64,000 nt of DNA, from assembly GCF_040371755.1 (NCBI RefSeq), contig NZ_BAABWE010000001.1:124001-188000 (forward strand), in the 5' to 3' direction. Below are positions 1 to 9,231 of the stretch, piece by piece. The number at the start of each line of letters is the position of its first letter. Within the stretch, counting starts at the first letter, position 1. Made by a program: the position numbers and the translations under genes. The notes below the pieces were generated by a model. It saw only the letters and a program-made list of their open reading frames with translations, made no database searches and was not told where the DNA came from. This stretch comes from Bermanella sp040371755 (GTDB lineage Bacteria; Pseudomonadota; Gammaproteobacteria; Pseudomonadales; Oceanobacteraceae).

Positions 1-51
1 AAAATTAAGATTTAGCAGGAAGGGAAATAATTAATAATTGTTAAATTATTT

Positions 52-86
52 TATAAAAAAATAAAAAGGGCGATTACTCGCCCTTT
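52..86 (-). terminator. Rho-independent terminator of the esterase gene
   Basis: An 8-bp perfect stem (AAAGGGCG / CGCCCTTT, positions 65-72 and 79-86) with a 6-base loop is followed on the minus strand by an A/T run that reads as a U tract. It lies about 35 bases past the stop codon of the esterase gene at 121-1839. Confidence 0.85.
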
Positions 87-120
87 ATTAGAAATAAATT
101 AGCTAAAAATATTTAGTAAT

Positions 121-1839
121 TTATTGTGTTGGAATGTTCCAATATCCGCAATTGTGGGTGTTATTGAAGTCTGCTTCCGCAAGCACTTTAAAGTTGTCTC
201 CAGTACCTAATTCAAGCATGTTGTTTTCAACAGCAGAGAATGCAGGCCATTGTACTAACTGGCTGTGGTTTGGATTAGGATTGCCGGTTTTAGCAAACGT
301 TGTCCAATATTTAATCATGGCCGCAGAAAGTGCTGCTTGATCTTCATTGCCTTCGAAGCCTGAACCATCACTTAACACATAAGGAATCTCAGCTGCGTGA
401 CTTGCGCCAGCTGCAAAGCCAATTGGAAAGTACGGAGCAAATAGGTTTGGTGCATTTTGGTCGGTGAAGTGATAAGCAAAAATATCACTGCTACGATAAG
501 GATTAGCTTTCAACGTATTGGCTGTATTTAAAGCAGTACAGGCAAAGCGCCAGTCTGTTTGCAAACGGTTGTAGGCACCGTAGTAATCTGTTGTGCCCGC
601 AAGGTATTCATCCGCAACTTCTGCAATGGTGTGACCGTTTAAGGTGTAAGGGAAAGGTGCAAGTAGTGTAGTTACTGCTGCATCATAGGTTGCTTGAGAT
701 GAGATCACAGCAGCAGCTGCATAGAACGCGCTACCTTGAGAAGCAGCAGTGCCGGCTGCTTCAGCTGCGGCTGCAGCTGCTACAGGGTCACCTGATTGCG
801 CTAATTCAGCAAGATAAGCCGCGGTTGCCGCTTCTTGGATAGCCGCTTCATAGGCATTAACTTGAGCTAGAGCTGTGAACAACGTGCCTTCATCTTTATT
901 GCTACCGCTCATTAATGGTACGTCAGCTAACTGACCAGTATAAGTTGCAACAAGTGGTGAATAAGGGTGGAAAGCAGTGCCTGTGGTCGGTAGGAATTGA
1001 TCACTACCTTGAGCAGCAAGCATATCTTCAACTGGTAATGTTTTTAAGCAATTTAGCATGTCAGTACTAGTGGCACAGTTAGAGTTTGCGACCAGTAATT
1101 GACCTAAACCTTCTGCTACTTCTAGTGGAACTTCTTCTAGATGGTACGTACCACTTTGTACAATAGCCTTACTATATAAGCCCTGAGAAGTCGGGATAGT
1201 TAATTGATCCATAACGCTGTGACCACCTGCTGATTCACCAAAGATAGTAACGTTATCTGGGTTGCCGCCAAATGCTTCAATATTATCTTGAATCCACTGT
1301 AGGGCAAACTGTTGATCCATCAAGCCATAGTTACCTGAACCTGTGCCTGTTGCTTCAGACAGCGCTGGGTGAGTTAAAAAGCCTAAAGCACCTAAGCGAT
1401 AGTTAATAGTAACCACAACAACGCCTTGCTCAACTAAACGACTGGTGTCATAAGTATCGCCAGAACCAGTAATGAATGCGCCACCGTGGATCCAAACCAT
1501 TACAGGGCGATTTTTACCCAGTGCTGGTCGATCGATATTTAAAAACAAGCAATCCTCATTTACGCTAGATGTACCAAACGAGCCGCCCACTTGTGGGCAC
1601 GGGCTACCAGCAGTGTCAGCTAACTGGATGTCGGTGAAAGATGGAGCTGCTGTAGGTGCTTCAAAGCGCTCAGCTGTCGCATACTTAATACCTTTGAATG
1701 AAATGATGCCGTCTGTTTCAACACCTTGATAGGTGCCTTGCTCAGTTTCGGCTTCTAAATTACAACCTACTAGAGCTAGCGTTAAAGCTGCGCAACCTAT
1801 ATAGGAGGCTGCTGATTTAAGTTTTTGGAATGTTTTCAT
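121..1839 (-). CDS. Type-B carboxylesterase, predicted lipoprotein
   Basis: A 572-residue carboxylesterase/lipase of the alpha/beta-hydrolase type-B family, expected to hydrolyse carboxylic esters at the cell envelope. The N-terminus is a lipoprotein signal with lipobox LVGC (Cys26). The oxyanion motif HGG is at 118-120 and the nucleophile elbow GESAGG holds Ser203. Likely triad partners are Glu317 (NKDEGT) and His481 (GASHAAE). The pair Cys81/Cys97 matches the family's conserved disulfide. Residues about 325-380 form an alanine-rich stretch where many homologues carry lid or cap helices. The gene has its own terminator and is separated by 141 bases from the upstream EAL gene. Family assignment is firm; the substrate cannot be read from sequence. 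Confidence 0.9.
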   Translation of the reverse strand: MKTFQKLKSAASYIGCAALTLALVGCNLEAETEQGTYQGVETDGIISFKGIKYATAERFEAPTAAPSFTDIQLADTAGSPCPQVGGSFGTSSVNEDCLFLNIDRPALGKNRPVMVWIHGGAFITGSGDTYDTSRLVEQGVVVVTINYRLGALGFLTHPALSEATGTGSGNYGLMDQQFALQWIQDNIEAFGGNPDNVTIFGESAGGHSVMDQLTIPTSQGLYSKAIVQSGTYHLEEVPLEVAEGLGQLLVANSNCATSTDMLNCLKTLPVEDMLAAQGSDQFLPTTGTAFHPYSPLVATYTGQLADVPLMSGSNKDEGTLFTALAQVNAYEAAIQEAATAAYLAELAQSGDPVAAAAAAEAAGTAASQGSAFYAAAAVISSQATYDAAVTTLLAPFPYTLNGHTIAEVADEYLAGTTDYYGAYNRLQTDWRFACTALNTANTLKANPYRSSDIFAYHFTDQNAPNLFAPYFPIGFAAGASHAAEIPYVLSDGSGFEGNEDQAALSAAMIKYWTTFAKTGNPNPNHSQLVQWPAFSAVENNMLELGTGDNFKVLAEADFNNTHNCGYWNIPTQ

Positions 1840-1980
1840 GACATTTTCCGTTGTTGTTATCTTGCAAGCATGAAAACGAATGATGGTTTATCTTTTAGTC
1901 TAAAAGTGTCTCGTATGCGACTTTCTGTGAAGTTAGATTTAAAAATTGCCTTGTAGGCGGATAGTATCTAATGCTATTTA

Positions 1981-4497
1981 TTAGGGCTTGTCGATAAGTA
2001 TACTGAATTGCTTGGCTGAAATAGGTTTGGAAAAATGAAAGCCTTGGCACATATCACATTGCATTGTTTCAAGTATGGCGCGACATTTTTCCGACTCGAC
2101 TCCCTCCGCGACGATTTTCAATCCTAAGTTATGGGCCATCTGTATCGCCGTTTGTACCAGTACTTGATTTTGCTTGTCGCTTTCTAAGTTAAGAATAAAA
2201 GTTTTATCGATTTTTAGTTCATTGGCCGGTAATTTTTTTAAATAGCTTAAGTTGCTATATCCTGTCCCAAAATCGTCAATTGCGATATTAAAACCGTGTT
2301 CACTTAGTGACCAAAGATTTTCTAAGGTGTGTTGGGTGTCTCCCATCATTTGAGATTCAGTTAATTCCAGAATGATATTTTTTGCGATATTTGGTGTGTC
2401 AGATATCAGTAGTAATATGGCCCTTATGAATTCTTTATTTTTAATGTTATGTGCTGAAATATTAACCGACATCAAAAAATTAGGATTCATTTTTAGCCAT
2501 AGTTTTAATTGGTTAAGTGCATTTTTAAATACCCATAAACTCAGTGCCTGAATGATGCCAGTTTGCTCGGCTATTTCTATGAATTCATCTGGAAGGACGA
2601 CACCATAATCTTCATGTGGCCACCTTATTAAAGCTTCGGCGCCGATAATTGCCTCACTATTTGTATTAATTAAAGGTTGATACAGTAACTGCATTTTGTT
2701 GGTGGAAATTGCGGGCTTTAATTCATTAATTAAAATTAACCTCCTTTCATTGTATGTGTCTTGATCTGTATGGTAGTAGCTTATACCACTTTCTTTAGTG
2801 TCTGCGTGATCCAGTGCGATGGTAGCATTTCGCAGTAATAATGAAGCACTCTTTCCATGCTCTGGATAGATCGCATAACCTTGAGTGACCCATGGATCAA
2901 TGAGTAGCTCATTAACTAATATTGGCTTGTTAATTTTATGGGCTAGTGACTGCAGGACTTGGTCTACTTCTTGTTTTTTATTGTTTTTTATTACAAATGA
3001 GAAGGTGCTGTTACTTAGATTTGCAGCGTAAAATTCTTCCAGTTTATCTAGGCATTGAATGTTTTCCATATGGTGAATGTATGAATTCAAATTAATGGAT
3101 ACTTGCTCTAATACATAGTTACTGATTTCTCGCCCTAATGTTTTATCAAGTTCAGATATGCGAGATAGGTGCAGTAGCACAACGGTAAAACTATTCTCAG
3201 TTTTAATGAGTGTTTCTAGTTCACGGCTAAATAAATTTCGGTTTGGAAAGCCTGTGATGTCATTATGTGTTGCGTTATATAGAAGCTCTTGCTGGAATTT
3301 TGCACTTTGCTTGGTGCTGTCTATGATAATTTGCTGGGCCTGAATGCGTGTTTCTTTTTCAGTGTGTAAACGTTTTGCAAGCGCAATGGCAAACGTCAAT
3401 AACTCTAAAGCCGAACCTAATTGAATGGCGTGATTAGTAAATAAGTTGAAAGGTATATAGCCTAGCTTGGAGAAAATAAAAATGATGACACCAATAAATA
3501 GCCAGCTCCAAGCTACTAAATAAAAAATTCGATTCTCGTTGTTTTTTGAATGGATGACTCCGATCATAAAGCACAATGGAATGATCAAAAGTATGCTTGA
3601 TATAAGTAGTTTAATGGCCATTGAATAGCCGATTATAACGCTACTTAATACGATACCTATTGGTACAAAGCTCATTAGATATAGCAACTTACCATTGCTT
3701 GATTTATTGAGCTTAAGAAATAAAAGGTTAAATAAGCATGTTAATGAAAGTGTTGAAGCACCTAATATGAGTTGGGCCCAGTTATGGTATTTCGGATGGT
3801 TAGGGAAGATATATTCAAATAAAATGGCGTCTTGTGAGGTCATGAGTAATGCAAATGACGTGGCGTACAAACCGTAGGCCAGAAATGTTCTTTCTTTTAT
3901 AAATAGAAAGACCACTAGGTTAAATAATGCGGTACTGAGTAAAACCCCCAAATACAGAAAAGTAATACTTGCCTTGGAGCGATAAAAATTTTGAAACTCA
4001 TTAGGGCTCCACAGAAGAACTTCTGTTTGAATAGGGGCGTTACTTCTTACCTTAATTAGAAATGATTTTGTTTCATTGGGAGTTAATTTAATGGCAGTGA
4101 CAAAGTTTGGGTGTTTGAAGTCTCTGCTGTCAAAGGGGCGCCCATCACCTGAATGAATGAGTGTGTGGTATTGCTTATTACGACGTTCGTATAGGTCTAT
4201 GTAATCTAGTAATGGATAGTTTATATCTAATAGGTAATCCCTATTAGAGGTTAGACTATTTGTTATATGGAACTTAATCCAAACAGTGGATTGTTCATAT
4301 CCTAGATTAATGCTTGTTTGATTGATTTCTGTCCATTTCAAATTGGTTGAATTATCGATGGTTTGAGGGCTGTAATGATGATTGCTGTCGATAAAGTATT
4401 CAAACTGATTGATCGTTATTTTGTCCTCTGACCCAACTTCCATAGCCGTTGCTAGGCAAGATAAGAACATTAATACAACAAATAGTCGAATAGACAT
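1981..4497 (-). CDS. 7TMR-DISM receptor with degenerate GGDEF and intact EAL domain (c-di-GMP phosphodiesterase)
   Basis: A membrane signalling protein. Order: signal peptide (about 1-20), periplasmic 7TMR-DISMED2-type sensor (about 30-170), seven-helix 7TMR-DISM region (about 175-380), short coiled coil, GGDEF-like domain (about 410-570), EAL domain (about 590-838). The GGDEF signature is lost (the site reads LSNSTF), so cyclase activity is unlikely. The EAL domain keeps EALIRW (Glu621), the ELTES glutamate, DDFGTGYS (Asp741/Asp742), the AEGVE motif and QGFHFSKP, so it should hydrolyse c-di-GMP to pGpG. The gene is divergent from gltX. I chose the ATG at 4497, which starts the signal peptide; a TTG four codons upstream is also open and neither has a clear Shine-Dalgarno. 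The ligand is unknown. Confidence 0.85.
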   Translation of the reverse strand: MSIRLFVVLMFLSCLATAMEVGSEDKITINQFEYFIDSNHHYSPQTIDNSTNLKWTEINQTSINLGYEQSTVWIKFHITNSLTSNRDYLLDINYPLLDYIDLYERRNKQYHTLIHSGDGRPFDSRDFKHPNFVTAIKLTPNETKSFLIKVRSNAPIQTEVLLWSPNEFQNFYRSKASITFLYLGVLLSTALFNLVVFLFIKERTFLAYGLYATSFALLMTSQDAILFEYIFPNHPKYHNWAQLILGASTLSLTCLFNLLFLKLNKSSNGKLLYLMSFVPIGIVLSSVIIGYSMAIKLLISSILLIIPLCFMIGVIHSKNNENRIFYLVAWSWLFIGVIIFIFSKLGYIPFNLFTNHAIQLGSALELLTFAIALAKRLHTEKETRIQAQQIIIDSTKQSAKFQQELLYNATHNDITGFPNRNLFSRELETLIKTENSFTVVLLHLSRISELDKTLGREISNYVLEQVSINLNSYIHHMENIQCLDKLEEFYAANLSNSTFSFVIKNNKKQEVDQVLQSLAHKINKPILVNELLIDPWVTQGYAIYPEHGKSASLLLRNATIALDHADTKESGISYYHTDQDTYNERRLILINELKPAISTNKMQLLYQPLINTNSEAIIGAEALIRWPHEDYGVVLPDEFIEIAEQTGIIQALSLWVFKNALNQLKLWLKMNPNFLMSVNISAHNIKNKEFIRAILLLISDTPNIAKNIILELTESQMMGDTQHTLENLWSLSEHGFNIAIDDFGTGYSNLSYLKKLPANELKIDKTFILNLESDKQNQVLVQTAIQMAHNLGLKIVAEGVESEKCRAILETMQCDMCQGFHFSKPISAKQFSILIDKP

Positions 4498-4548
4498 GTA
4501 GGAAAGCAACCGGCCGAAGTTTTTTTAAGCATAGTTCAGCTAATGATA

Positions 4549-4577
4549 TTGGCCAAAGCGGGCTTAACCCCTATAAT
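4549..4577 (+). promoter_or_regulatory. Predicted sigma70 promoter of gltX
   Basis: A perfect TATAAT (4572-4577) lies 17 bases downstream of TTGGCC (4549-4554, 4 of 6 matches to TTGACA). The initiation site would fall about 25 bases before the gltX ATG. This is a pattern match only. Confidence 0.55.
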
Positions 4578-4606
4578 TCGGCAACTTTTCACCCTTTGAG
4601 ATAATT

Positions 4607-6121
4607 ATGACTGTCCGTACTCGTATTGCGCCTTCGCCAACTGGTGACCCTCATGTTGGTACTGCTTATATTGCTTTGTTCAATTTAGCATTCGCACGTC
4701 AGCATGGTGGTCAATTTCTACTGCGTATTGAAGACACGGATCAAGCAAGAAGCACAGCTGAATCAGAACAATCTATCTATGATAGCTTGCGCTGGTTAGG
4801 TTTAGATTGGGATGAAGGCCCTGATGTTGGCGGTGATAATGGCCCTTACCGTCAAAGTGAGCGCCGTGATATTTATGCAAAGCATATTGAAATACTGTTG
4901 GAATCTGGTCACGCCTTTAAATGTTATCGTACTGCACAGGAATTAGACGAGCTTCGCGCTCAAAAGCAAGAAGCAGGTGGTTTCTCTGCGCTTAAATTTA
5001 GCGATCTTGAGTTACCTGAGGATGTCGTTGCGCAAAGGGAGTCCGAAGGGGCATCTTATGTGGTTAGGATGCACGTACCAGAAGAGGGTGTTTGTACGTT
5101 TAATGATATGTTACGCGGTGATATCGAAATGGATTGGGGTATGGTGGATTGCCAGATTCTAATGAAATCAGATGGCATGCCCACTTATCATCTGGCTAAT
5201 GTGGTAGATGACCATTTAATGGATATAACTCATGTGATTCGTGGAGAAGAATGGCTTAGCTCTGCGCCAAAGCACCAGCTTCTTTATAAGTATTTCGGTT
5301 GGGATATGCCCGTACTTTGTCATATGCCATTATTGCGTAACCCTGATAAATCTAAGCTAAGCAAACGTAAGAACCCAACAAGTATCTTGTATTACAAGCA
5401 TATGGGTTTTATGCCTGAAGCATTGCTTAACTATTTAGGCCGTATGGGTTGGTCTATGCCTGATGAACGTGAACAATTTAGTCGTGATGAGATGTTTTCT
5501 CATTTTGATATTTCTCGGGTATCTCTTGGCGGTCCGATTTTTGATCAGGAAAAACTAAGTTGGTTGAATAGTCAGTGGATTCGCGATCTTTCTGAAAGTG
5601 AATTTGTAGAACAGTTCATCAAATGGGGGTTGAATAAAGAAGCCTTAGCACCTGCTATTGCTCATATCCAGCCACGTATTGAGCGCTTTAGTGATGTGGT
5701 TCCTTTAGCTGGATTTTTACTATCAGGCATGCCTGAGGTAGATGAAACTGATTTTGCTCATAAATCGATTGAACCAACTCAGATGGTTGAGCTTTTGCAA
5801 ATGGGTTTGTGGCAATTAGAGGCCATTCGTGACTGGCAAAAGCCTGAGATTCAGCAAAGATTATTCGCATTGGCAAAAATTGAAGGGGTTAAGCCAAAAG
5901 ACTTCTTGTATGGTTTTTTTGTGGCCATTGCAGGTACGCCAAACTCGTTTTCTGTTTTAGATAGTATGGCTATCATTGGTCCAGATATGAGTCGCGCACG
6001 TGTTCGTCATAGTGTTGATGTTTTAGGTGGAATATCTAAGAAGGCCATGAAAAAGTTAGATAAAAAGTACCGAGATGTATCTGCTCAGATTGAATTACAA
6101 CTAGCTGATATAGACGCATAA
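4607..6121 (+). CDS. gltX: Glutamyl-tRNA synthetase
   Basis: Class I aminoacyl-tRNA synthetase that charges tRNA-Glu in the cytoplasm. The start of the Rossmann fold carries the HIGH-type signature (APSPTGDPHVGTAY) and the KMSKS-type loop is KLSKRK, the form usual for bacterial GluRS. Length (504 residues) is close to the family norm and the C-terminal anticodon-binding region is present. The ATG follows a recognisable promoter. A manC-type gene begins 7 bases after the stop, so the sugar-precursor genes downstream may be co-transcribed with gltX. The ND- or D-type discrimination class cannot be decided here. Confidence 0.97.
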   Translation: MTVRTRIAPSPTGDPHVGTAYIALFNLAFARQHGGQFLLRIEDTDQARSTAESEQSIYDSLRWLGLDWDEGPDVGGDNGPYRQSERRDIYAKHIEILLESGHAFKCYRTAQELDELRAQKQEAGGFSALKFSDLELPEDVVAQRESEGASYVVRMHVPEEGVCTFNDMLRGDIEMDWGMVDCQILMKSDGMPTYHLANVVDDHLMDITHVIRGEEWLSSAPKHQLLYKYFGWDMPVLCHMPLLRNPDKSKLSKRKNPTSILYYKHMGFMPEALLNYLGRMGWSMPDEREQFSRDEMFSHFDISRVSLGGPIFDQEKLSWLNSQWIRDLSESEFVEQFIKWGLNKEALAPAIAHIQPRIERFSDVVPLAGFLLSGMPEVDETDFAHKSIEPTQMVELLQMGLWQLEAIRDWQKPEIQQRLFALAKIEGVKPKDFLYGFFVAIAGTPNSFSVLDSMAIIGPDMSRARVRHSVDVLGGISKKAMKKLDKKYRDVSAQIELQLADIDA

Positions 6122-6128
6122 CTGACTT

Positions 6129-7517
6129 ATGGCGGCCATTTACCCAGTTATACTCGCCGGTGGCAGTGGCACTCGGTTGTGGCCCGTCTCAAGGTTAAAT
6201 CATCCAAAGCAATTCATTGATCTCTTAGATAGTGGAAAGACGGTAATTCAGTCCACTATTGAAAGAGCCATGCTTTGCTCAGAAATGCCTTCTTTCATTA
6301 TCGCCAATGAATCCCACCGCTTTATATTGCAGCATCAAATTTCTGTATACGGCTTAAGCGTTGAAAATGTTTTACTTGAGTCGGAATCAAAAAATACCGC
6401 GCCTGCTGTGGCCTTGGCTTGTTTGAAGATCAAGCAGCTCGACCCTGATGGAATACTTTTGATTCTGCCTTCAGATCATTATTTTTCTAATGAAATTGCA
6501 TTTAAAACAGTCATTAATACCTTGATTGCTAAATTGTCTGACGAGGATATCGGTTTGATGGGGGTTTTGCCTAGTCATGCTAATACTCAATACGGGTATA
6601 TGGATATATCGGAAGAGGGGGCTGTAACTCAATTTATTGAAAAACCTAATGCTTCAGAAGCAGAATCATTAATTAAGCGCAATAATATTGCTTGGAATTG
6701 TGGAGTGGTAGTGGTGAAGGCAAGTGCGCTTTATCAGGCGCTTTCTATATGCACTCCGAAGCTTCTGAATTTGGTTGAAGATGCGTTCAATAATCAATCA
6801 AAATTATATGATTTTAACGTGACGGGTGAGCAATATCAAAAGATTCAGCCTGAATCTTTTGATGTGGCGGTACTTGAAAACTATAAAGGTATTAAAGCAC
6901 AAAAGTACCATCATGAATGGGATGACCTAGGAACATGGAACAGCCTCATTAGTAGGCGCAAAAAATTAGGTTTAAAGCAATTTAATATATTCAGTGAAAA
7001 TAATAAGTCGATCATATTGCAGGCGGATAATATTGTACTTTGTGATTTTGATGATGTGCTCTTTGTAGCTAATCAGGATGATTTATCTGATTTGAGTTGT
7101 TTGATGGGATACCTAAAGCATAATGACTTGCTCAAACTGCTAGATCGCATTGATGTGCATCGTCCATGGGGGCAATTCAAAGTCCTTGCTCAAGATACAC
7201 ATTATGTTGTTAAGCATTTGATTGTTTTTCCGCATTCTCAAATTTCATTGCAAAGCCATAGCTATAGGAATGAAAATTGGGTAGTCATAAAAGGGCTTGC
7301 TCATGTTGAGTTAGAAGATGAAAAACGTATTTTAAGGGTCGGTGATAGTATTTCTATTAAACCTCAGCAAAAACATAGACTACGTAATGCGCAGCAGGAA
7401 GTTTTAGAAATAATAGAAGTGCAAACAGGTGAAATCTTAACCGAAGACGATATAGTTCGATATGATGATCAATATCTACGCCATTTAAATCATAAAAAGC
7501 AGGGAAAAAATCAATGA
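6129..7517 (+). CDS. manC: Bifunctional mannose-1-phosphate guanylyltransferase / mannose-6-phosphate isomerase
   Basis: Type II phosphomannose isomerase/GDP-mannose pyrophosphorylase (ManC/CpsB/AlgA family, 462 residues), supplying GDP-mannose for surface polysaccharides. The N-terminal nucleotidyltransferase domain starts with the signature ILAGGSGTRLWPVSR. The C-terminal cupin isomerase domain keeps the metal-ligand pattern Q-x-H-x4-E (SLQSHSYRNENW) and the later histidine in QQKHRLRN, although the usual HHH run is reduced to HSY. It sits between gltX (7 bases) and kdsC (4-base ATGA overlap), consistent with one operon for LPS/exopolysaccharide precursors. The sequence does not show whether the final product is alginate, O-antigen or another mannose-containing glycan. 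Confidence 0.92.
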   Translation: MAAIYPVILAGGSGTRLWPVSRLNHPKQFIDLLDSGKTVIQSTIERAMLCSEMPSFIIANESHRFILQHQISVYGLSVENVLLESESKNTAPAVALACLKIKQLDPDGILLILPSDHYFSNEIAFKTVINTLIAKLSDEDIGLMGVLPSHANTQYGYMDISEEGAVTQFIEKPNASEAESLIKRNNIAWNCGVVVVKASALYQALSICTPKLLNLVEDAFNNQSKLYDFNVTGEQYQKIQPESFDVAVLENYKGIKAQKYHHEWDDLGTWNSLISRRKKLGLKQFNIFSENNKSIILQADNIVLCDFDDVLFVANQDDLSDLSCLMGYLKHNDLLKLLDRIDVHRPWGQFKVLAQDTHYVVKHLIVFPHSQISLQSHSYRNENWVVIKGLAHVELEDEKRILRVGDSISIKPQQKHRLRNAQQEVLEIIEVQTGEILTEDDIVRYDDQYLRHLNHKKQGKNQ

Positions 7518-8068
7518 TGTTGCCAAATCAAGTGAAAGAAAAGGCTAATAGTGTTGCTTTAATGATATTTGATGTTGATGGCGTTTTAACCGACGGTACT
7601 TTGGTTTATGGGCCAAGTGGTGAAGAAGTAAAACATTTTAATGTGAAAGACGGTGTGGGTATTAAGCTACTTCAAACTTATGGTGTTCATGTTGCGATCA
7701 TAAGTGCTAAAGAATCTGAACCGTTAAAAAAGAGAATCATCGATTTAGGTATCAAGTATTCGTATCTGGCTTGTAAAGATAAATTGGCTGCATTAGATGA
7801 GCTTTTAGTAAAATTGAAGTTAGATTATACGCAAGTTGCCTATTGCGGTGACGATGTAATTGACTTGAAGGTTATGACTAAAATCGGCTTTGCCATTGCT
7901 CCAAATGATGCATATTTCATGGTAAAAGAAGCTGCGCATTATGTAACTAGTTCCTTGGGTGGTAAAGGTGTAGCGAGAGAAGTAGCAGATGTTATTTTAT
8001 CTAGCCGCATGGATTTAAAAGATGCGTATATAAAGGCTATGCTGCCTGAATTTGAAGAAAAGAAATAA
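7514..8068 (+). CDS. kdsC: 3-deoxy-D-manno-octulosonate 8-phosphate phosphatase
   Basis: HAD-superfamily phosphatase (184 residues) that removes phosphate from Kdo-8-P in lipopolysaccharide core synthesis. Motif I is DVDGVLTDG, with the nucleophile and general-acid aspartates. The small capless KdsC type is indicated by length and by the GVGIKLLQ and GDDVIDLKVM motifs. The gene overlaps the manC-type gene by 4 bases (ATGA), indicating translational coupling, and is followed by kdsB, the next step but one in Kdo activation. No kdsD homologue is next to it in this window. Confidence 0.93.
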   Translation: MMLPNQVKEKANSVALMIFDVDGVLTDGTLVYGPSGEEVKHFNVKDGVGIKLLQTYGVHVAIISAKESEPLKKRIIDLGIKYSYLACKDKLAALDELLVKLKLDYTQVAYCGDDVIDLKVMTKIGFAIAPNDAYFMVKEAAHYVTSSLGGKGVAREVADVILSSRMDLKDAYIKAMLPEFEEKK

Positions 8069-8084
8069 ATAGGTATTAGTGGAA

Positions 8085-8852
8085 ATGTCAGATTACAAAA
8101 TAGTCATTCCTGCTCGATTCGGTTCGAGTCGGTTGCCGGGAAAGCCCCTAATTCATTTGGCAGGCAAACCTATGGTTCAGCATGTTTATGAACGGGCACT
8201 TGAAACAGGTGTGAAAGACATAGTCATTGCAACTGATGATCAAAGAATTTTTGAGGTGGCTAAGGCATTTGGCGCGAATGTCATGATGACCTCTGTTGGC
8301 CATGAAAATGGAACTGAACGTATTGCTGAGGTTGCCCAAAACCTTAATTGGAGCGCCGATGATGTGATCGTTAACGTACAAGGTGATGAACCCTTGATTC
8401 CAAAATCGTTAATTCAATTGACCGCAAATGGCTTATTGGAGAATCCTTCTGCGGGGATGTCTTCTATATGTACACCAATTGATTGTGCAGACGATGCCTT
8501 TGATCCAAATGCAGTAAAAGTCGTTTTAAATAATCAAGGATTTGCCATGTATTTCTCAAGGGCGCCAATTCCTTGGGATAGAGATCTTTATAAAACTGGT
8601 GAAAGCCAGCTTACGCAATTGGCTCCTGTTTATCGTCATATTGGTATGTACGGTTACCGAGTTTCCTTCTTGAAGCAGTATGCGAGTATGGAACCAACCC
8701 CAATTGAGCAAGCAGAATGTCTAGAGCAGTTAAGAGCACTATGTTATGGCGTGAAAATCCATATGGGTGTTATAGCTCAACCCCCAGGTCATGGGGTTGA
8801 TACTCAGGAAGATGTTAAGCGTGTAGAAGAGCAGTTAAGCGTACTAAATTAG
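8085..8852 (+). CDS. kdsB: 3-deoxy-manno-octulosonate cytidylyltransferase (CMP-Kdo synthetase)
   Basis: Activates Kdo with CTP to give CMP-Kdo for lipid A-core assembly. The N-terminal nucleotide-binding signature is VIPARFGSSRLPGKPL, and VNVQGDEPLIP is the family's metal/CTP-site motif; length (255 residues) is typical. The protein most likely starts at the ATG at 8085 (MSDYKIVIPARF); an in-frame GTG two codons upstream has an AGGT ribosome-binding match and cannot be excluded. It follows kdsC after a short gap and ends overlapping the convergent sulA-like gene by 9 bases. I see no hairpin terminator between the two. Confidence 0.94.
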   Translation: MSDYKIVIPARFGSSRLPGKPLIHLAGKPMVQHVYERALETGVKDIVIATDDQRIFEVAKAFGANVMMTSVGHENGTERIAEVAQNLNWSADDVIVNVQGDEPLIPKSLIQLTANGLLENPSAGMSSICTPIDCADDAFDPNAVKVVLNNQGFAMYFSRAPIPWDRDLYKTGESQLTQLAPVYRHIGMYGYRVSFLKQYASMEPTPIEQAECLEQLRALCYGVKIHMGVIAQPPGHGVDTQEDVKRVEEQLSVLN

Positions 8853-9182
8853 GCTTAATTGGCTGGCGCTATTCAGCTTTGATTGCGAGTTTAACCAATT
8901 AATATGAGTTTGGTGGCGCATAGCAATGACTTCAAGCATTCGTTGTTGCTGGCTTGGAATGATAGACCTGTCCAAGGTAATGCTTTGATAAAGGCCACTT
9001 ATAATGGCCGTTTTCAAGGCATCGCACACCTGAGTATTATTCTTTGGATGAAGCATTAGTACTTTTTGTTGTTGATCCAAAGGTAAATTTTTAATCTTTT
9101 GCCTTTCGCTGATGCTAGGTGCGATCCAAAGCATCCAATAATGATTCGATAAGCTAGTGTTGTTTTTTAATAATGCACTCAT
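8844..9182 (-). CDS. sulA: SulA-like SOS cell-division inhibitor
   Basis: A 112-residue soluble protein resembling SulA, which blocks FtsZ polymerisation after DNA damage. The pattern of a W-containing segment, a helix ending in LPLDQQ, the strand QKVLMLHP and the helix VCDALKTAIISGLYQSI matches the SulA/RecA-like fold core. Similarity is distant, so the call rests heavily on regulation: two exact CTGT-N8-ACAG LexA-type boxes lie directly upstream (9191-9206 and 9232-9247). The gene stands alone, convergent with kdsB, instead of downstream of lexA as in pseudomonads. Lon, the protease that degrades SulA in E. coli, is encoded 3.8 kb away. An alternative is another LexA-controlled small protein. 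Confidence 0.7.
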   Translation of the reverse strand: MSALLKNNTSLSNHYWMLWIAPSISERQKIKNLPLDQQQKVLMLHPKNNTQVCDALKTAIISGLYQSITLDRSIIPSQQQRMLEVIAMRHQTHINWLNSQSKLNSASQLSLI

Positions 9183-9190
9183 AATTTGAC

Positions 9191-9206
9191 CTGTTTATTT
9201 GTACAG
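9191..9206 (-). promoter_or_regulatory. LexA box, promoter-proximal
   Basis: An exact CTGT-N8-ACAG motif sits 9 bases upstream of the sulA-like start codon. On the minus strand a TTGAAT / ACAAAT promoter pair with 17-base spacing can be drawn so that the -10 lies inside this box, which would let LexA block RNA polymerase. Confidence 0.8.
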
Positions 9207-9231
9207 TGTTTCACTTGTGATTCAAACAGTA

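Noticed and set aside
8100..8140. GGTTCGAGTC, a possible tRNA T-loop
   Set aside because: It encodes the conserved FGSSRLPG segment of KdsB, and no acceptor or anticodon stem can be drawn around it.
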